64,000 bases of DNA. Origin: Reinekea forsetii (GTDB taxonomy: Bacteria > Pseudomonadota > Gammaproteobacteria > Pseudomonadales > Natronospirillaceae). Shown in pieces: positions 11,846 to 21,480 of this stretch (position 1 is its first letter; each line of letters begins with the position of its first letter). The notes under the pieces were generated by a model. It saw nothing but the letters and a program-made list of their open reading frames with translations. It was not told where the DNA came from and did not search any database. The stretch covers positions 2,580,001 to 2,644,000 of the forward strand of contig NZ_CP011797.1 in NCBI RefSeq assembly GCF_002795845.1. The letters are read 5' to 3'. Made by a program: the position numbers and the translations under genes.

Positions 11846-12505
11846 TTACTCTCTAAAACGAATGCTCTTATAGGCGTCTTCAGTAATTCGCTCCCAAGCC
11901 AGGATAGTCGCATCCAGATCACCTCCAGCCTCACTGTAGAGCTGTTCGAATTGGGTACGGAAGGTCACCCCTAGGTTAATGCCGTTAAAGATGGCATTTT
12001 GCATTTTCCAGTCATCCGACTTCCGGCTGTAGTACACACTCTGCACCAACGGGTATTTGGGCCCATCAGGCGATATAACTTCCATATACACACGGGTATT
12101 GCGCAGGGTATCTTTTTTATCGTCCTGACTCGGCAATAGATTGACCTCAAAGGCGCCAAAGGCATAAATGCCGCCGGCATAGGTGTTGACCATACTGCGT
12201 TTAAAGACTTCCAAAAAACGAATTTTTTGCGCTCGGGTAGCCACACTATAGGCTTCGCCCATGACCTTTCGGGCAATGACTGAATAGCCAATGACCGGCT
12301 CGAGCAATTCGGTCACCTCGTCAAGATAAGCTTGTCGAGCCGCCTCATCCTCACTACCGGCATACTTGCGCACCACAGTCAGGATAGATTGAACTCCCTC
12401 GCGCACCGTTTCATCTGCCGCCTTGACCCCATCTTGAGCAAAAAGATGGCTGGGCATGGCCATTAATAGACCCGCCAGGCCCATAAAAGCTAATATCTTA
12501 CGCAT
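11846..12505 (-). CDS. mlaC: Periplasmic phospholipid-shuttle protein MlaC, separated from mlaFEDB
   Basis: A 219-residue protein with a cleavable signal peptide (MRKILAFMGLAGLLMAMPSHLFA) and an MlaC/Ttg2D domain containing RQAYLDEVTELLEPVIGY and VFKRSMVNTYAGGI. MlaC ferries phospholipid between the MlaA-porin complex in the outer membrane and the MlaFEDB transporter in the inner membrane. Here it has lost its usual upstream neighbours mlaF-mlaE-mlaD: only about 160 bp separate its start from the divergent CaCA gene. mlaB is also missing downstream. The rest of the system must be elsewhere or absent. Confidence 0.92.
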   Translation of the reverse strand: MRKILAFMGLAGLLMAMPSHLFAQDGVKAADETVREGVQSILTVVRKYAGSEDEAARQAYLDEVTELLEPVIGYSVIARKVMGEAYSVATRAQKIRFLEVFKRSMVNTYAGGIYAFGAFEVNLLPSQDDKKDTLRNTRVYMEVISPDGPKYPLVQSVYYSRKSDDWKMQNAIFNGINLGVTFRTQFEQLYSEAGGDLDATILAWERITEDAYKSIRFRE

Positions 12506-12664
12506 TTCACTCTCCTAGATTCATTTTGGCAGCAATCATAACAGTCTAGAGACGAACCTGTGATGAAGCCAGTGTCCAATTCTAGCGTAATTTGCCGTCA
12601 CAGGATTGCATTCTGGACGCAAAGCCCGTTAAATGCGCGGGATTAAAACTTTAGGCAGTACATT

Positions 12665-13630
12665 ATGTTGATCTTTTCCTTGGCTATTTTGGCCGGGCTT
12701 ATCTTACTGGTTCTCAGTGCCGATCGATTCGTAGCCGGAAGTGCCGCTATCGCGAATAACTTTGGCGTGCCGCACATTATCATCGGCGTCACCATTGTCT
12801 CGCTCGGCACATCGGCACCGGAAATTATTGTCGCCATCTTTGCCGCGCTGGACGATAAGATTGAGATTGCCATGGGCAATGCCATCGGCTCTAACATTGC
12901 CAACATCGGCCTAGTGCTCGGCATCACTGCGTTGATTGCGCCCATTCCAATCAGCAAGCGCTTGATCATCAATGAGAACTTAATCATGCTCGGCGTTGCC
13001 ATTCTCGCCGGCTTGGTATTGTTCAACTATATTATCGGCTTTATCGAGTCCCTGAGCCTTGTTCTGTGCCTGGCGGTGTTTTTGGCTTGGATCTATGTTC
13101 AGCATAAACGAGCCAATGGCAGTGACGCTGAGTTCGAAGAAGACATCCCCAGCGACATGACCAACAGCAAGGCCTTGGTGTTATTTGTGCTGGGCTTGGC
13201 CGTGCTGATTGGCAGTGCCCGCCTGCTGGTTTGGGGTGCTGTTGGTATCGCCAATCAATACGCCATCAGTGAAGCCATTATCGGTGCAACCATTATCGCC
13301 ATCGGCACCAGCTTGCCTGAACTGGCAGCATCGGTGGCCAGCGCACTAAAGAAACACCATGATATAGCGATCGGCAATATCTTGGGTTCCAATATATTTA
13401 ATCTCCTCGCCGTATTGGCCGTGCCGGGGCTAATTGCCCCAGGCGGTTTTGCCGCTGAGGTTTTTAACCGCGATTATTGGTTTATGTTGGCCATTAGCCT
13501 GGTCCTCTTTGCCGCTCTTTTTATCCAAGGCAAGCGTAATGCGAAACTGGGTCGCTATCTTGGCACGTTTTTTGTGGTAAGCTATGCAGTCTATGGCTAC
13601 ATCGTATTTCTGGCCGCAACCGCTGTGTAA
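12665..13630 (+). CDS. yrbG: Calcium/sodium antiporter (YrbG, CaCA family)
   Basis: A 321-residue integral membrane protein with about ten hydrophobic segments and the two inverted CaCA alpha repeats: SLGTSAPE at residues 46-53 and IGTSLPELAAS in the second half. An acidic cytoplasmic loop (GSDAEFEEDIPSD) separates the halves. It is the first gene of the yrbG-kdsD-lptCAB run; kdsD begins 3 bp after its stop. Confidence 0.92.
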   Translation: MLIFSLAILAGLILLVLSADRFVAGSAAIANNFGVPHIIIGVTIVSLGTSAPEIIVAIFAALDDKIEIAMGNAIGSNIANIGLVLGITALIAPIPISKRLIINENLIMLGVAILAGLVLFNYIIGFIESLSLVLCLAVFLAWIYVQHKRANGSDAEFEEDIPSDMTNSKALVLFVLGLAVLIGSARLLVWGAVGIANQYAISEAIIGATIIAIGTSLPELAASVASALKKHHDIAIGNILGSNIFNLLAVLAVPGLIAPGGFAAEVFNRDYWFMLAISLVLFAALFIQGKRNAKLGRYLGTFFVVSYAVYGYIVFLAATAV

Positions 13631-13633
13631 TAT

Positions 13634-14599
13634 ATGACCAATACCAACTTTCTCGCCATCGCAAAACGAACCTTTGCGCTGGAAATTTCGGCCTTGACCA
13701 CACTGGAACAGGCCCTGGATGACCAATTTAACCAAGCCTGCTTGTTATTGCTCGGGTGTAAGGGTCGCGTTGTGGTCACGGGCATGGGTAAATCCGGCCA
13801 TATCGCCCACAAGATAGCCGCCACTCTGGCCAGCACGGGCACCCCAGCATTCTTTGTCCACCCCGGTGAAGCCAGTCATGGCGACATGGGTATGATTACC
13901 GGTGCAGATGTCGTTATCGCCTTATCCAATTCGGGCGAAGTGAACGAAATCGTTTCTCTGCTGCCGCTGATCAAGCGGCTGGGTGCCGCACTTATTGGCA
14001 TGTCCGGCAATAACAGCAGCAGCTTGGCCACCCTGTCCGATGTGCATCTATACTGTGGGGTCGAGCAAGAGGCTTGCCCATTGAACCTTGCGCCGACATC
14101 CTCGACCACCGCGGCCCTGGTAATGGGTGATGCCGTGGCAATTGCCCTGCTGGAGGCGCGTGGTTTCAGCGCCGAAGACTTTGCCTTTTCCCACCCTGGC
14201 GGAAGCCTAGGCCGGAAATTACTGCTCAAGGTGGAAACCATCATGCACGATGGTGATGAGATCCCGATCATTAATCCGGACGCCTCCGTTTCAGAAGCCC
14301 TAATGGTGATGACACAGAAAAGCCTCGGCATGGTCACCGTGCAGCAAGACGGGCGGTTGCTGGGCATCTTCACCGATGGCGATTTACGCCGGGTAATTGA
14401 TCAAAAAATAGACTTTTCGGCGACGTCCATCTCGACCGTAATGCACCCTAAACCACACTCAATCGATGCTGACCAGCTGGCCGCCCAAGCCCTTTATATG
14501 ATGGAGGAGCACAAGATTACCTCGCTGGTTGTGACCCATAAGAATATCGTCGCCGGCGTGATTCATATGCACGACATATTGAGAGCCGGCGTGGCCTAA
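13634..14599 (+). CDS. kdsD: D-arabinose-5-phosphate isomerase
   Basis: KdsD makes arabinose 5-phosphate for Kdo, the inner sugar of lipopolysaccharide. The 321-residue protein has an SIS domain (GMGKSGHIAHK around residue 50; HPGEASHGDMGM) and a C-terminal pair of CBS domains (about 205-320). Its stop codon overlaps the lptC start. kdsC, which normally follows, is absent. Confidence 0.95.
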   Translation: MTNTNFLAIAKRTFALEISALTTLEQALDDQFNQACLLLLGCKGRVVVTGMGKSGHIAHKIAATLASTGTPAFFVHPGEASHGDMGMITGADVVIALSNSGEVNEIVSLLPLIKRLGAALIGMSGNNSSSLATLSDVHLYCGVEQEACPLNLAPTSSTTAALVMGDAVAIALLEARGFSAEDFAFSHPGGSLGRKLLLKVETIMHDGDEIPIINPDASVSEALMVMTQKSLGMVTVQQDGRLLGIFTDGDLRRVIDQKIDFSATSISTVMHPKPHSIDADQLAAQALYMMEEHKITSLVVTHKNIVAGVIHMHDILRAGVA

Positions 14600-15168
14600 T
14601 GATGTATCGCAAGCTACTGCTTATGGTGCTGATAGGTTTGGCTGCTCTACTACTAATCTTGCTTATGTCCAGTGATGAGCGGATGACGGCTGAGGTCACA
14701 AACCAGATATCGCTGCCGGCGGATTCACCGGATATATACGTAACCGGGATGGCCCTAACGCGCTACGATAAACTGGGTTCTAAGGTTATGACCGTCGACG
14801 CGGATACCGTGTCGGTGTACAACAGCAGCGGTCAGAGCCTGTTGAGTCAACCGGTGGTGATCCTGACCGATGCTGGTCAAAAGACGTGGCATATCAGAGC
14901 CGACCAGGCCCTGGTTATGGCCAATGACGACATGGAATTCCGCCACAACGTTGTGGCAACTCAACTCAACGGTACGCCTGCGACTCGAGTCGGGAGCGAG
15001 TTTATGAGGGTTTCCGACCAGGGCCAGCTAATCAGCACCGACTTAGCGGTAACCATCGTTAAGGGCAGACAAACCGTTGATGCGGTCGGCATGGCGGTCC
15101 AACTAGATGCACCCGAACCGGTGATCAACTTACTATCGGAGGTTAATTTTGTTTATGAACCGTCGTAA
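14599..15168 (+). CDS. lptC: LPS export protein LptC
   Basis: A 189-residue bitopic protein with an N-terminal membrane anchor (about residues 4-24) and a periplasmic beta-jellyroll domain (SPDIYVTGMALTRYD; WHIRADQALV). LptC links the LptB2FG ATPase to the LptA bridge in LPS transport. It starts within the kdsD stop codon and overlaps lptA by 20 bp, indicating tight coupling. Confidence 0.92.
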   Translation: MMYRKLLLMVLIGLAALLLILLMSSDERMTAEVTNQISLPADSPDIYVTGMALTRYDKLGSKVMTVDADTVSVYNSSGQSLLSQPVVILTDAGQKTWHIRADQALVMANDDMEFRHNVVATQLNGTPATRVGSEFMRVSDQGQLISTDLAVTIVKGRQTVDAVGMAVQLDAPEPVINLLSEVNFVYEPS

Positions 15169-15679
15169 AAAAACCGCCTTACTGATGTTAGTCAGTCTTT
15201 GCGCGGCAAGCTTGGCGCTAGCGACGCCGGAAGATCGCAACAAGCCCATTACCGGCAAGGCCGATACCAACACCATGGATGCCAATAGCGGTAAGACGGT
15301 CTTAATTGGCCAGGTGGTTATCACCCAGGGGGCTTTGATTATCTATGCTGACAAGGTCACCATTGAAACGGATCCAGTGTCCGATCAGCTTTCCTATTTA
15401 CTCGCCGAAGGCAAGCCGGTGCGGCTCTTCGACCAGCCTGTGGCCGACGGTGAAATGGTCCAAGTACAAGGCCTGCGGGTCGAATTTTTCCCCAACGAGA
15501 ATAAGATTATCACTCTGGGTCAGGCACAGGTTACTCAGGTCGGCAACAAAGCCGAGGGCGAGCGCATTATTTATTTGACCGACACCGGGGTTATGACGAT
15601 AGAGTCCGAGCGCGCCATCACCGGACAGCCAGGCGGCAAGCAAGCAGAGTTGCTCATTCAGCCTGAGGCCGTGAATTAA
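15149..15679 (+). CDS. lptA: LPS transport periplasmic protein LptA
   Basis: A 176-residue OstA/LptA-type protein with a signal peptide ending near SLALA and a beta-jellyroll repeat pattern ([31 protein letters not shown]). It forms the periplasmic bridge that carries LPS to LptDE. Its stop codon overlaps the lptB start by one base. Confidence 0.93.
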   Translation: MFMNRRKKTALLMLVSLCAASLALATPEDRNKPITGKADTNTMDANSGKTVLIGQVVITQGALIIYADKVTIETDPVSDQLSYLLAEGKPVRLFDQPVADGEMVQVQGLRVEFFPNENKIITLGQAQVTQVGNKAEGERIIYLTDTGVMTIESERAITGQPGGKQAELLIQPEAVN

Positions 15680-16404
15680 TGGCCTTACTGGAAGCAACCC
15701 ATCTGGCCAAAAGCTACAAAAAACGTCCAGTTGTTCGAGATGTTAGCATCGCCGTCGAAGAGGCCCAGATCGTTGGGCTACTGGGTCCGAACGGGGCCGG
15801 TAAAACCACCTGTTTCTATATGATCGTCGGTCTAATTGCCGCCGATCATGGCGATGTGACGATCAACGGTGTTTCGGTGACCCATATGCCGATGCACGCC
15901 CGGGCGCGCCAAGGCATTGGCTATCTGCCCCAAGAGGCCTCTATTTTTCGTAAGCTGTCGGTTGCCGATAACATCCTCGCCGTCCTGCAAACCCGAAAAG
16001 ACCTCTCCAAGCAACAGCAGAATGAACGGCTTGAGTCCTTATTGGCCGAGTTCAATGTCACCCACATCCGCACCAGTTTGGGCATGGCGCTATCCGGCGG
16101 CGAGCGGCGGCGGGTGGAAATAGCCCGGGCCTTAGCGATGGAACCTAAGGTGATCTTGCTGGATGAGCCCTTTGCTGGTGTCGACCCTATTTCGGTCGGT
16201 GATATCAAGGCGATCATCTATCATCTACAAAAACGCGGCATTGCCGTTTTAATTACAGATCACAATGTTCGGGAAACCCTCGATATTTGTGAAAAGGCCT
16301 ATATTGTCGGCAATGGTCACATCATTGCGGAAGGTTCCGCTGAAGAAGTTCTCAGCAATCAAACTGTCCGTGAGGTATATTTAGGTGATCAGTTCCGTTT
16401 ATAA
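15679..16404 (+). CDS. lptB: LPS export ABC transporter ATPase LptB
   Basis: A 241-residue ABC ATPase with Walker [10 protein letters not shown], signature [14 protein letters not shown], Walker [13 protein letters not shown] and switch His in [10 protein letters not shown]. It powers LPS extraction by LptFG. The order lptC-lptA-lptB-rpoN is the conserved gammaproteobacterial arrangement. Confidence 0.97.
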   Translation: MALLEATHLAKSYKKRPVVRDVSIAVEEAQIVGLLGPNGAGKTTCFYMIVGLIAADHGDVTINGVSVTHMPMHARARQGIGYLPQEASIFRKLSVADNILAVLQTRKDLSKQQQNERLESLLAEFNVTHIRTSLGMALSGGERRRVEIARALAMEPKVILLDEPFAGVDPISVGDIKAIIYHLQKRGIAVLITDHNVRETLDICEKAYIVGNGHIIAEGSAEEVLSNQTVREVYLGDQFRL

Positions 16405-16467
16405 CATTCGAAGCGGTGGCCTTGATATTTTTAGCGTTGGAGCACATTTGGTGGGTATTGAGCAAGT

Positions 16468-17964
16468 ATGAAGACATCCTTACAACTTAAAATGAGCCAG
16501 CAACTGACGATGACCCCGCAGTTGCAGCAGGCGATTAAGTTATTGCAACTGTCCACGCTCGACTTACAGCAGGAAATTCAGCAGGCGTTGGACACCAACC
16601 CCATGCTCGAGGTCAAGGAGGACGATGCCGATGCTCCAGAACACGCCAACACTCAGGAGCCACCCAATAATGACGACCGTCAGGTTGCTAAGACTGAGAC
16701 CGATGACTCCACTCGAGAACTGACCGTTCAGGAAACCATTCCGGATGAGCTGGCAGTAGACAGCTCATGGGACGACATCTACACCCATCAACCCACTAGC
16801 CATGGGCTGCCGTCCGGCGATGATGATTATAATCTCGAAAACATCTATGGCACGACCGACTCACTACAAGATCACCTCTACTGGCAGCTGAACCTGACCC
16901 CGATGACCGATAAGGATCGGGTCATTGCTGAAACCATTTTGGAAAGTGTCGATGATGAAGGCTATTTGTCGAGCCCCGTAGCCGATATATTTGAAGGTCT
17001 GATGGTGGCCATCTCGTCCGATGATGATCCGCTCGATGAAGACGAATTCCATGCGGTATTACACCGTTTGCAACAGTTTGACCCACCGGGAGTCTGTGCG
17101 GTCAACCTAGCTGACTGCCTAGCGATCCAACTCAAGCAGCTCGCCACGGACACACCCTATTTAGCGCTGGCGATACGCATCGTCGAAAATCATATCGAGC
17201 TGTTGGGCATCAAAGACTTTGCGCAAATAATGCGCAAGGCGCGGATCAAGGAAAACGAGCTGCGCGAAGTCTTCCTACTCATACAAACACTCAATCCCCG
17301 GCCCGGCAATAGCATTGCCTCGGGCAAATCCGAGTACGTAGTACCAGATGTTATTGTCACCAAAGACATCAAAAACAATCGTTGGTTTGTTGAACTGAAC
17401 CCCGATATAGCGCCGAAACTGCGGGTCAACTCCTCTTACGCCTCGATGGTCAAGCGGGCCGACAATTCATCGGATAACACCTACCTAAAGGACCACTTGC
17501 AAGAGGCTAAGTGGTTTATTAAGAGCCTGCAGAGTCGAAATGAAACGCTGCTCAAGGTCGCCACCACCATCGTTGAGCACCAACGTGGCTTCTTGGACTA
17601 TGGCGATGAGGCAATGAAACCGCTGGTTCTGCACGATATCGCAGAGGTGGTGGGTATGCACGAGTCGACCATTTCGCGTGTCACCACACAAAAATACATG
17701 CACACCCCCCGTGGTATATACGAATTAAAGTACTTTTTCAGTAGCCATGTCAGCACCGATACCGGTGGCGCCTGTTCCAGCACCGCGATTCGCGCACTGA
17801 TCAAAAAGTTAGTGCTCGCGGAAAATACTCGTAAACCGCTGAGTGACTCTAAAATTGCCGATTTACTCGGTGAACAGGGCATACAGGTCGCCCGACGAAC
17901 CATCGCCAAGTACCGAGAGTCATTGAACATTCCACCGTCAAATGAACGTAAGAGTTTGATTTAG
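16468..17964 (+). CDS. rpoN: RNA polymerase sigma-54 factor
   Basis: A 498-residue sigma-54. The glutamine-rich region I ([20 protein letters not shown]) binds activators, an acidic region II spans about 50-110, and the RpoN box [10 protein letters not shown] near the C-terminus recognises the -24 element. It directs transcription that depends on enhancer-binding ATPases. It is followed by hpf, ptsN, rapZ and ptsO, the conserved rpoN cluster. Confidence 0.98.
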   Translation: MKTSLQLKMSQQLTMTPQLQQAIKLLQLSTLDLQQEIQQALDTNPMLEVKEDDADAPEHANTQEPPNNDDRQVAKTETDDSTRELTVQETIPDELAVDSSWDDIYTHQPTSHGLPSGDDDYNLENIYGTTDSLQDHLYWQLNLTPMTDKDRVIAETILESVDDEGYLSSPVADIFEGLMVAISSDDDPLDEDEFHAVLHRLQQFDPPGVCAVNLADCLAIQLKQLATDTPYLALAIRIVENHIELLGIKDFAQIMRKARIKENELREVFLLIQTLNPRPGNSIASGKSEYVVPDVIVTKDIKNNRWFVELNPDIAPKLRVNSSYASMVKRADNSSDNTYLKDHLQEAKWFIKSLQSRNETLLKVATTIVEHQRGFLDYGDEAMKPLVLHDIAEVVGMHESTISRVTTQKYMHTPRGIYELKYFFSSHVSTDTGGACSSTAIRALIKKLVLAENTRKPLSDSKIADLLGEQGIQVARRTIAKYRESLNIPPSNERKSLI

Positions 17965-18072
17965 AGCCTAAATTTTTTAAAAAGTCCCTTGCAGTTTTGG
18001 CAATGAAGCGCAATAGTTAGAATATGAGTTACATAACGGTTTCACGATTACCGGCATCTGTTTGTCGGTGGA

Positions 18073-18122
18073 CGGTGGCCTCATTTTCGACCACCGCCTG
18101 TGTACCAGCCCACTCTGGCTGG
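18073..18122 (+). promoter_or_regulatory. Two consecutive stem-loops upstream of hpf
   Basis: CGGTGG (18073-18078) can pair with CCACCG (18091-18096), and CCAGCC (18105-18110) with GGCTGG (18117-18122). They lie 30-80 bp before the hpf start in the 187-bp rpoN-hpf gap. They may be an attenuator or a structured 5' leader. No known RNA family was recognised. Confidence 0.3.
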
Positions 18123-18151
18123 AAAGGTAAAAACTGCAAGAGGAGCAGCCT

Positions 18152-18451
18152 ATGCAAGTTCATATCAGCGGCCATCACGTTGAGGTAACAGAAGCCCTCC
18201 AGAGCTACGTTTCAACTAAGCTTGAAAAGCTCCAACGACATTTTGACCAAATCGGCAACGTGCAGGTCACCCTCAGTATCGAAAAGGAGAGACAAAAAGC
18301 AGAAGGCTCGCTGAACATCAAGGGCGCCCAACTCCATGCAGACGCCGAACATGACGATTTATACGCCGCCATTGATCTAATGAATGACAAACTGGACCGT
18401 CAATTGATCAAGCACAAAGAAAAAACTGTCTCACGCAGCCACGGGTCATAA
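18152..18451 (+). CDS. hpf: Ribosome hibernation-promoting factor, short form
   Basis: A 99-residue HPF/YfiA-type protein beginning MQVHISGHHVEVTEALQSYV. It has the S30AE fold pattern and no long C-terminal domain, so it is the short form that acts with RMF in stationary phase. An AGAGGAG-like ribosome binding site lies upstream. ptsN starts 7 bp downstream. Confidence 0.95.
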   Translation: MQVHISGHHVEVTEALQSYVSTKLEKLQRHFDQIGNVQVTLSIEKERQKAEGSLNIKGAQLHADAEHDDLYAAIDLMNDKLDRQLIKHKEKTVSRSHGS

Positions 18452-18458
18452 CGAAAGC

Positions 18459-18923
18459 ATGATTCCTCTGGACCAAGTATTGCGCCCCGAACGCACCTTT
18501 GTTGATGACTTCGGTGCGAGCAAAAAAAAGGTACTGCAAACCCTTGCTGAGCGCCTGTCCAAGACGCTTACTGGGGTATCGGATGTTGAGTTGTTTGACC
18601 AACTGATCGCTCGTGAACGGTTGGGCAGTACCGGTATAGGTTCAGGCGTTGCAATACCCCATTGCCGCCTTGTTGGCTTAGACAAGCCCACGGCGGCATT
18701 GGTTTTATTGACCAATCCTATTGATTTCCAAGCGATAGATGCCAAGCCAGTGGATCTCGTTTTTGCCCTGGTGGTCCCTATTGATGCTACCGATGAACAT
18801 TTACAGCTGCTGGCGATGGTGGTTGAAAAGGTTAATGACCCTAAGTCTTTAGCTTTGATTCGCCAATGTCCTAGCGCGATGGCCCTATATGAGCAATTTG
18901 TAGGAGCCCCAAATAAGCAATAA
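18459..18923 (+). CDS. ptsN: Nitrogen-PTS enzyme IIA (EIIA-Ntr)
   Basis: A 154-residue PTS EIIA type-2 domain. The phosphorylated His lies in GSGVAIPHCRL. It ends the PtsP-NPr-PtsN phosphorelay, which regulates potassium transport and other systems rather than importing sugar. It sits with rapZ and ptsO (NPr) in one run, with a 7-bp gap to rapZ. Confidence 0.95.
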   Translation: MIPLDQVLRPERTFVDDFGASKKKVLQTLAERLSKTLTGVSDVELFDQLIARERLGSTGIGSGVAIPHCRLVGLDKPTAALVLLTNPIDFQAIDAKPVDLVFALVVPIDATDEHLQLLAMVVEKVNDPKSLALIRQCPSAMALYEQFVGAPNKQ

Positions 18924-18930
18924 ACTGAGA

Positions 18931-19809
18931 ATGGCTATGTCTTCTGAAAAAATCCGACTAATAGTGATTAGTGGCCGTTCCGGTTCCGGTAAGTCGACTG
19001 TCTTAAATACACTTGAAGATGCCGGCTTTAACTGCATCGACAATTTACCCCCAGCTTTATTGCCTGAACTGGTCAGATGGATGACTGAGTCCGCACCTCA
19101 TAAACAGATAGCAGTGTGCATTGACGTCCGAGTCTCCACCGAGGGTCTGCGTGACCTACCCGAAATTTTAGGCAGTCTCAGTGCAAAAATTCAACCAGAG
19201 CTACTGTACCTCGATGCCGATGAAGCCATCCTGTTACAGCGTTTTTCTGCGACCCGGCGTAAGCATCCATTAACCGACAACGCCCACTCGCTGGCCGAAG
19301 CGATTGCCCAAGAAACGCTGTCTTTAGCGCCCATCGCCGATGGGGCAGACTTCAAGCTGGATACCAGCACCCTGTCGGTACAGCAACTGCGCGTGCAAAT
19401 CCGCGACCGACTAATCAACCGACCAACCGGTTTGGCGTTGCAGTTTCTGAGCTTTGGTTTTAAACATGGCTTACCCAGAGATGCGGATATGGTGTTCGAT
19501 GTGCGCTGCCTGCCTAATCCATACTGGGATAAGAGCTTGCGCATGTTTACCGGTGTTGATCGCCCTATTCAAGAGTTCTTACGCCGAGAACCGGCAGTGG
19601 CGGACATGTTTGAGGATATCCGGCGCTTTATGGAGCGCTGGTTACCGGAACACGAACGCAACCAACGCAGTTACCTAACCGTGGCCATTGGTTGCACCGG
19701 TGGCCAACATCGCTCGGTATATCTGGCTGAGGAGCTCACGACGGCCTTCAAAGAAAAATACCCGACCACACAAATCAGACACCGAGACATGGGGCAGGAT
19801 ACAGCGTGA
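18931..19809 (+). CDS. rapZ: RNase adapter protein RapZ
   Basis: A 292-residue RapZ (YvcJ-type) protein with Walker A GRSGSGKST near residue 16 and the C-terminal signature GCTGGQHRSVYLAEEL. In enterobacteria RapZ presents the sRNA GlmZ to RNase E and senses glucosamine-6-phosphate. Its stop codon overlaps the ptsO start. Confidence 0.96.
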   Translation: MAMSSEKIRLIVISGRSGSGKSTVLNTLEDAGFNCIDNLPPALLPELVRWMTESAPHKQIAVCIDVRVSTEGLRDLPEILGSLSAKIQPELLYLDADEAILLQRFSATRRKHPLTDNAHSLAEAIAQETLSLAPIADGADFKLDTSTLSVQQLRVQIRDRLINRPTGLALQFLSFGFKHGLPRDADMVFDVRCLPNPYWDKSLRMFTGVDRPIQEFLRREPAVADMFEDIRRFMERWLPEHERNQRSYLTVAIGCTGGQHRSVYLAEELTTAFKEKYPTTQIRHRDMGQDTA

Positions 19810-20075
19810 TTAGAGAAGAGATTGTCATCATTAACAAACTCGGATTGCATGCGCGCGCGGCCGCCAAACTGGTCGGGGCGGCATCCCAATTTGGTAGCAT
19901 GGTGTCGGTCTATAAGGACGGACGACAAGCCGATGCGAAAAGCATTATGGCCGTTATGATGCTCGCGGCATCCAAGGGCACTGCCCTGACCTTTGAAATA
20001 GATGGCAGCGATGAGGTCTTAGCCTGGACAGCGATCGAGACCCTGATAAATAACTTTTTCGACGAGGGCGAATAA
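19806..20075 (+). CDS. ptsO: HPr-like phosphocarrier NPr
   Basis: An 89-residue HPr-fold protein with the phosphorylated His in NKLGLHARAAAKLV and SIMAVMMLAASKG around the regulatory-serine position. It carries phosphate from EI-Ntr to PtsN. The start is a GTG overlapping the rapZ TGA by 4 bases. Confidence 0.95.
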   Translation: MIREEIVIINKLGLHARAAAKLVGAASQFGSMVSVYKDGRQADAKSIMAVMMLAASKGTALTFEIDGSDEVLAWTAIETLINNFFDEGE

Positions 20076-20108
20076 CTCACGAACCCCGCCTGATCACAGA
20101 GATACCTT

Positions 20109-21467
20109 ATGCCTGCCAGCCTAACCGACGGACAATTAAATTCACACAAACAACAATTGGGTGCGGCACTGGAAAAGGCCGACCTGGACCTAGTGTCGAT
20201 TTTAATCAACGCAGATATAGCGGTTGGTGATATCGCGCACCTTTTGGAGACCACCCCTCATAAACATCGCCTGACCCTGTGGGATTTTGTCGCCGACGCG
20301 TTGCAAGGCGAGGTGCTAACACACCTGAATGAGGACATTCAGCAGTCATTCCTGGCCCGCATGTCAGCCGAGGAAATCGTTGAAACCACGCACGACATCG
20401 ATAACGATGACCTCGCGGATCTGCTGCAACAAATGCCCGAAGGCCGGTCCAGTCGAGTTCTCCAGCTCTTAGCACCGGAGGAGCGCTCGCAAGTTGAAGG
20501 GCTATTGGCCTACCCAGAGGACACCGCCGGCGGTTTGATGACCACCGATATGGTGACCGTTCGTGGCGATGTAACGGTCGCAGCGGTGTTGCGTTATTTA
20601 CGCAAAATATCGCTTCCAGACGCCTTGGATCGCCTCTGGGTGACCAATCGTCAGTTCCATTACCAAGGCTCACTCGCGCTAACGGTTCTACTCACCGCCA
20701 AACCGTCTAGCCTGGTCTCAGATATCATGAACACCGATATCAAGGGCATCCGAGCCGGCGAAGATGAGGAACAGGTCGCACGTCTATTTGAGCGTCAAGA
20801 TTTGGTGTCAGCCCCGGTCATAAACGACGACGGCATCGTCATTGGTCGTATTACCATCGATGACGTGGTCGATGTAATTAGCGATAGTGCGGCGCACAAT
20901 ATGATGAGCATGGCCGGCCTCGATGAAGAAAATGACACCTATTCCCCCATTGTAAAGAGCAGCCAAGACCGGGCCGTCTGGCTGGGTATTAATATGGCGA
21001 CGGCCTTTATTGCCGCCCTAGTAATGAGTCAATTTGAAGCCTCAATTGCACAAATAGTGGCCTTGGCAGTATTGAGCCCTGTTGTCGCCAGCATGGGCGG
21101 TATCGCCGGCAGCCAAACCCTAACGCTAATGATCCGAGGCATGGCCACCGGCCACATTGGCCAATCCAATTTAACCTGGCTGGTCCTGCGGGAATTGGGC
21201 GTTGGCCTCATTAATGGCAGTCTGTGGGCTATTGTTATCGGCGTCATCACCTTCTTCTGGTATCATCAAGTATCATTGTCCTTGGTCATCGCTGCGGCAA
21301 TTTTGGTCAATATTTGCATTGCTGTGCTCTCTGGTACCGTGCTGCCTTTTTTTCTTAAGGCCGCCAACATAGACCCGGCTTTGTCCGGCAGCGTGATCTT
21401 GACGACATTGACCGATGTTTTCGGTTTTTTGACATTTTTAGGCTTAGCAACACTTTTTTTACTATAA
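20109..21467 (+). CDS. mgtE: Magnesium transporter MgtE
   Basis: A 452-residue MgtE-type channel. An N-terminal alpha-helical domain contains LADLLQQMPEGRSSRVLQLL. Tandem CBS domains follow (about 135-255, with EDTAGGLMTTDMVTV), then five membrane helices (about 285-452, with SPVVASMGGIAGSQTL). It imports Mg2+ and is gated by cytosolic Mg2+. It continues the ptsO strand after a 33-bp gap. Confidence 0.95.
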   Translation: MPASLTDGQLNSHKQQLGAALEKADLDLVSILINADIAVGDIAHLLETTPHKHRLTLWDFVADALQGEVLTHLNEDIQQSFLARMSAEEIVETTHDIDNDDLADLLQQMPEGRSSRVLQLLAPEERSQVEGLLAYPEDTAGGLMTTDMVTVRGDVTVAAVLRYLRKISLPDALDRLWVTNRQFHYQGSLALTVLLTAKPSSLVSDIMNTDIKGIRAGEDEEQVARLFERQDLVSAPVINDDGIVIGRITIDDVVDVISDSAAHNMMSMAGLDEENDTYSPIVKSSQDRAVWLGINMATAFIAALVMSQFEASIAQIVALAVLSPVVASMGGIAGSQTLTLMIRGMATGHIGQSNLTWLVLRELGVGLINGSLWAIVIGVITFFWYHQVSLSLVIAAAILVNICIAVLSGTVLPFFLKAANIDPALSGSVILTTLTDVFGFLTFLGLATLFLL

Positions 21468-21480
21468 GGCATGTAAGTAC

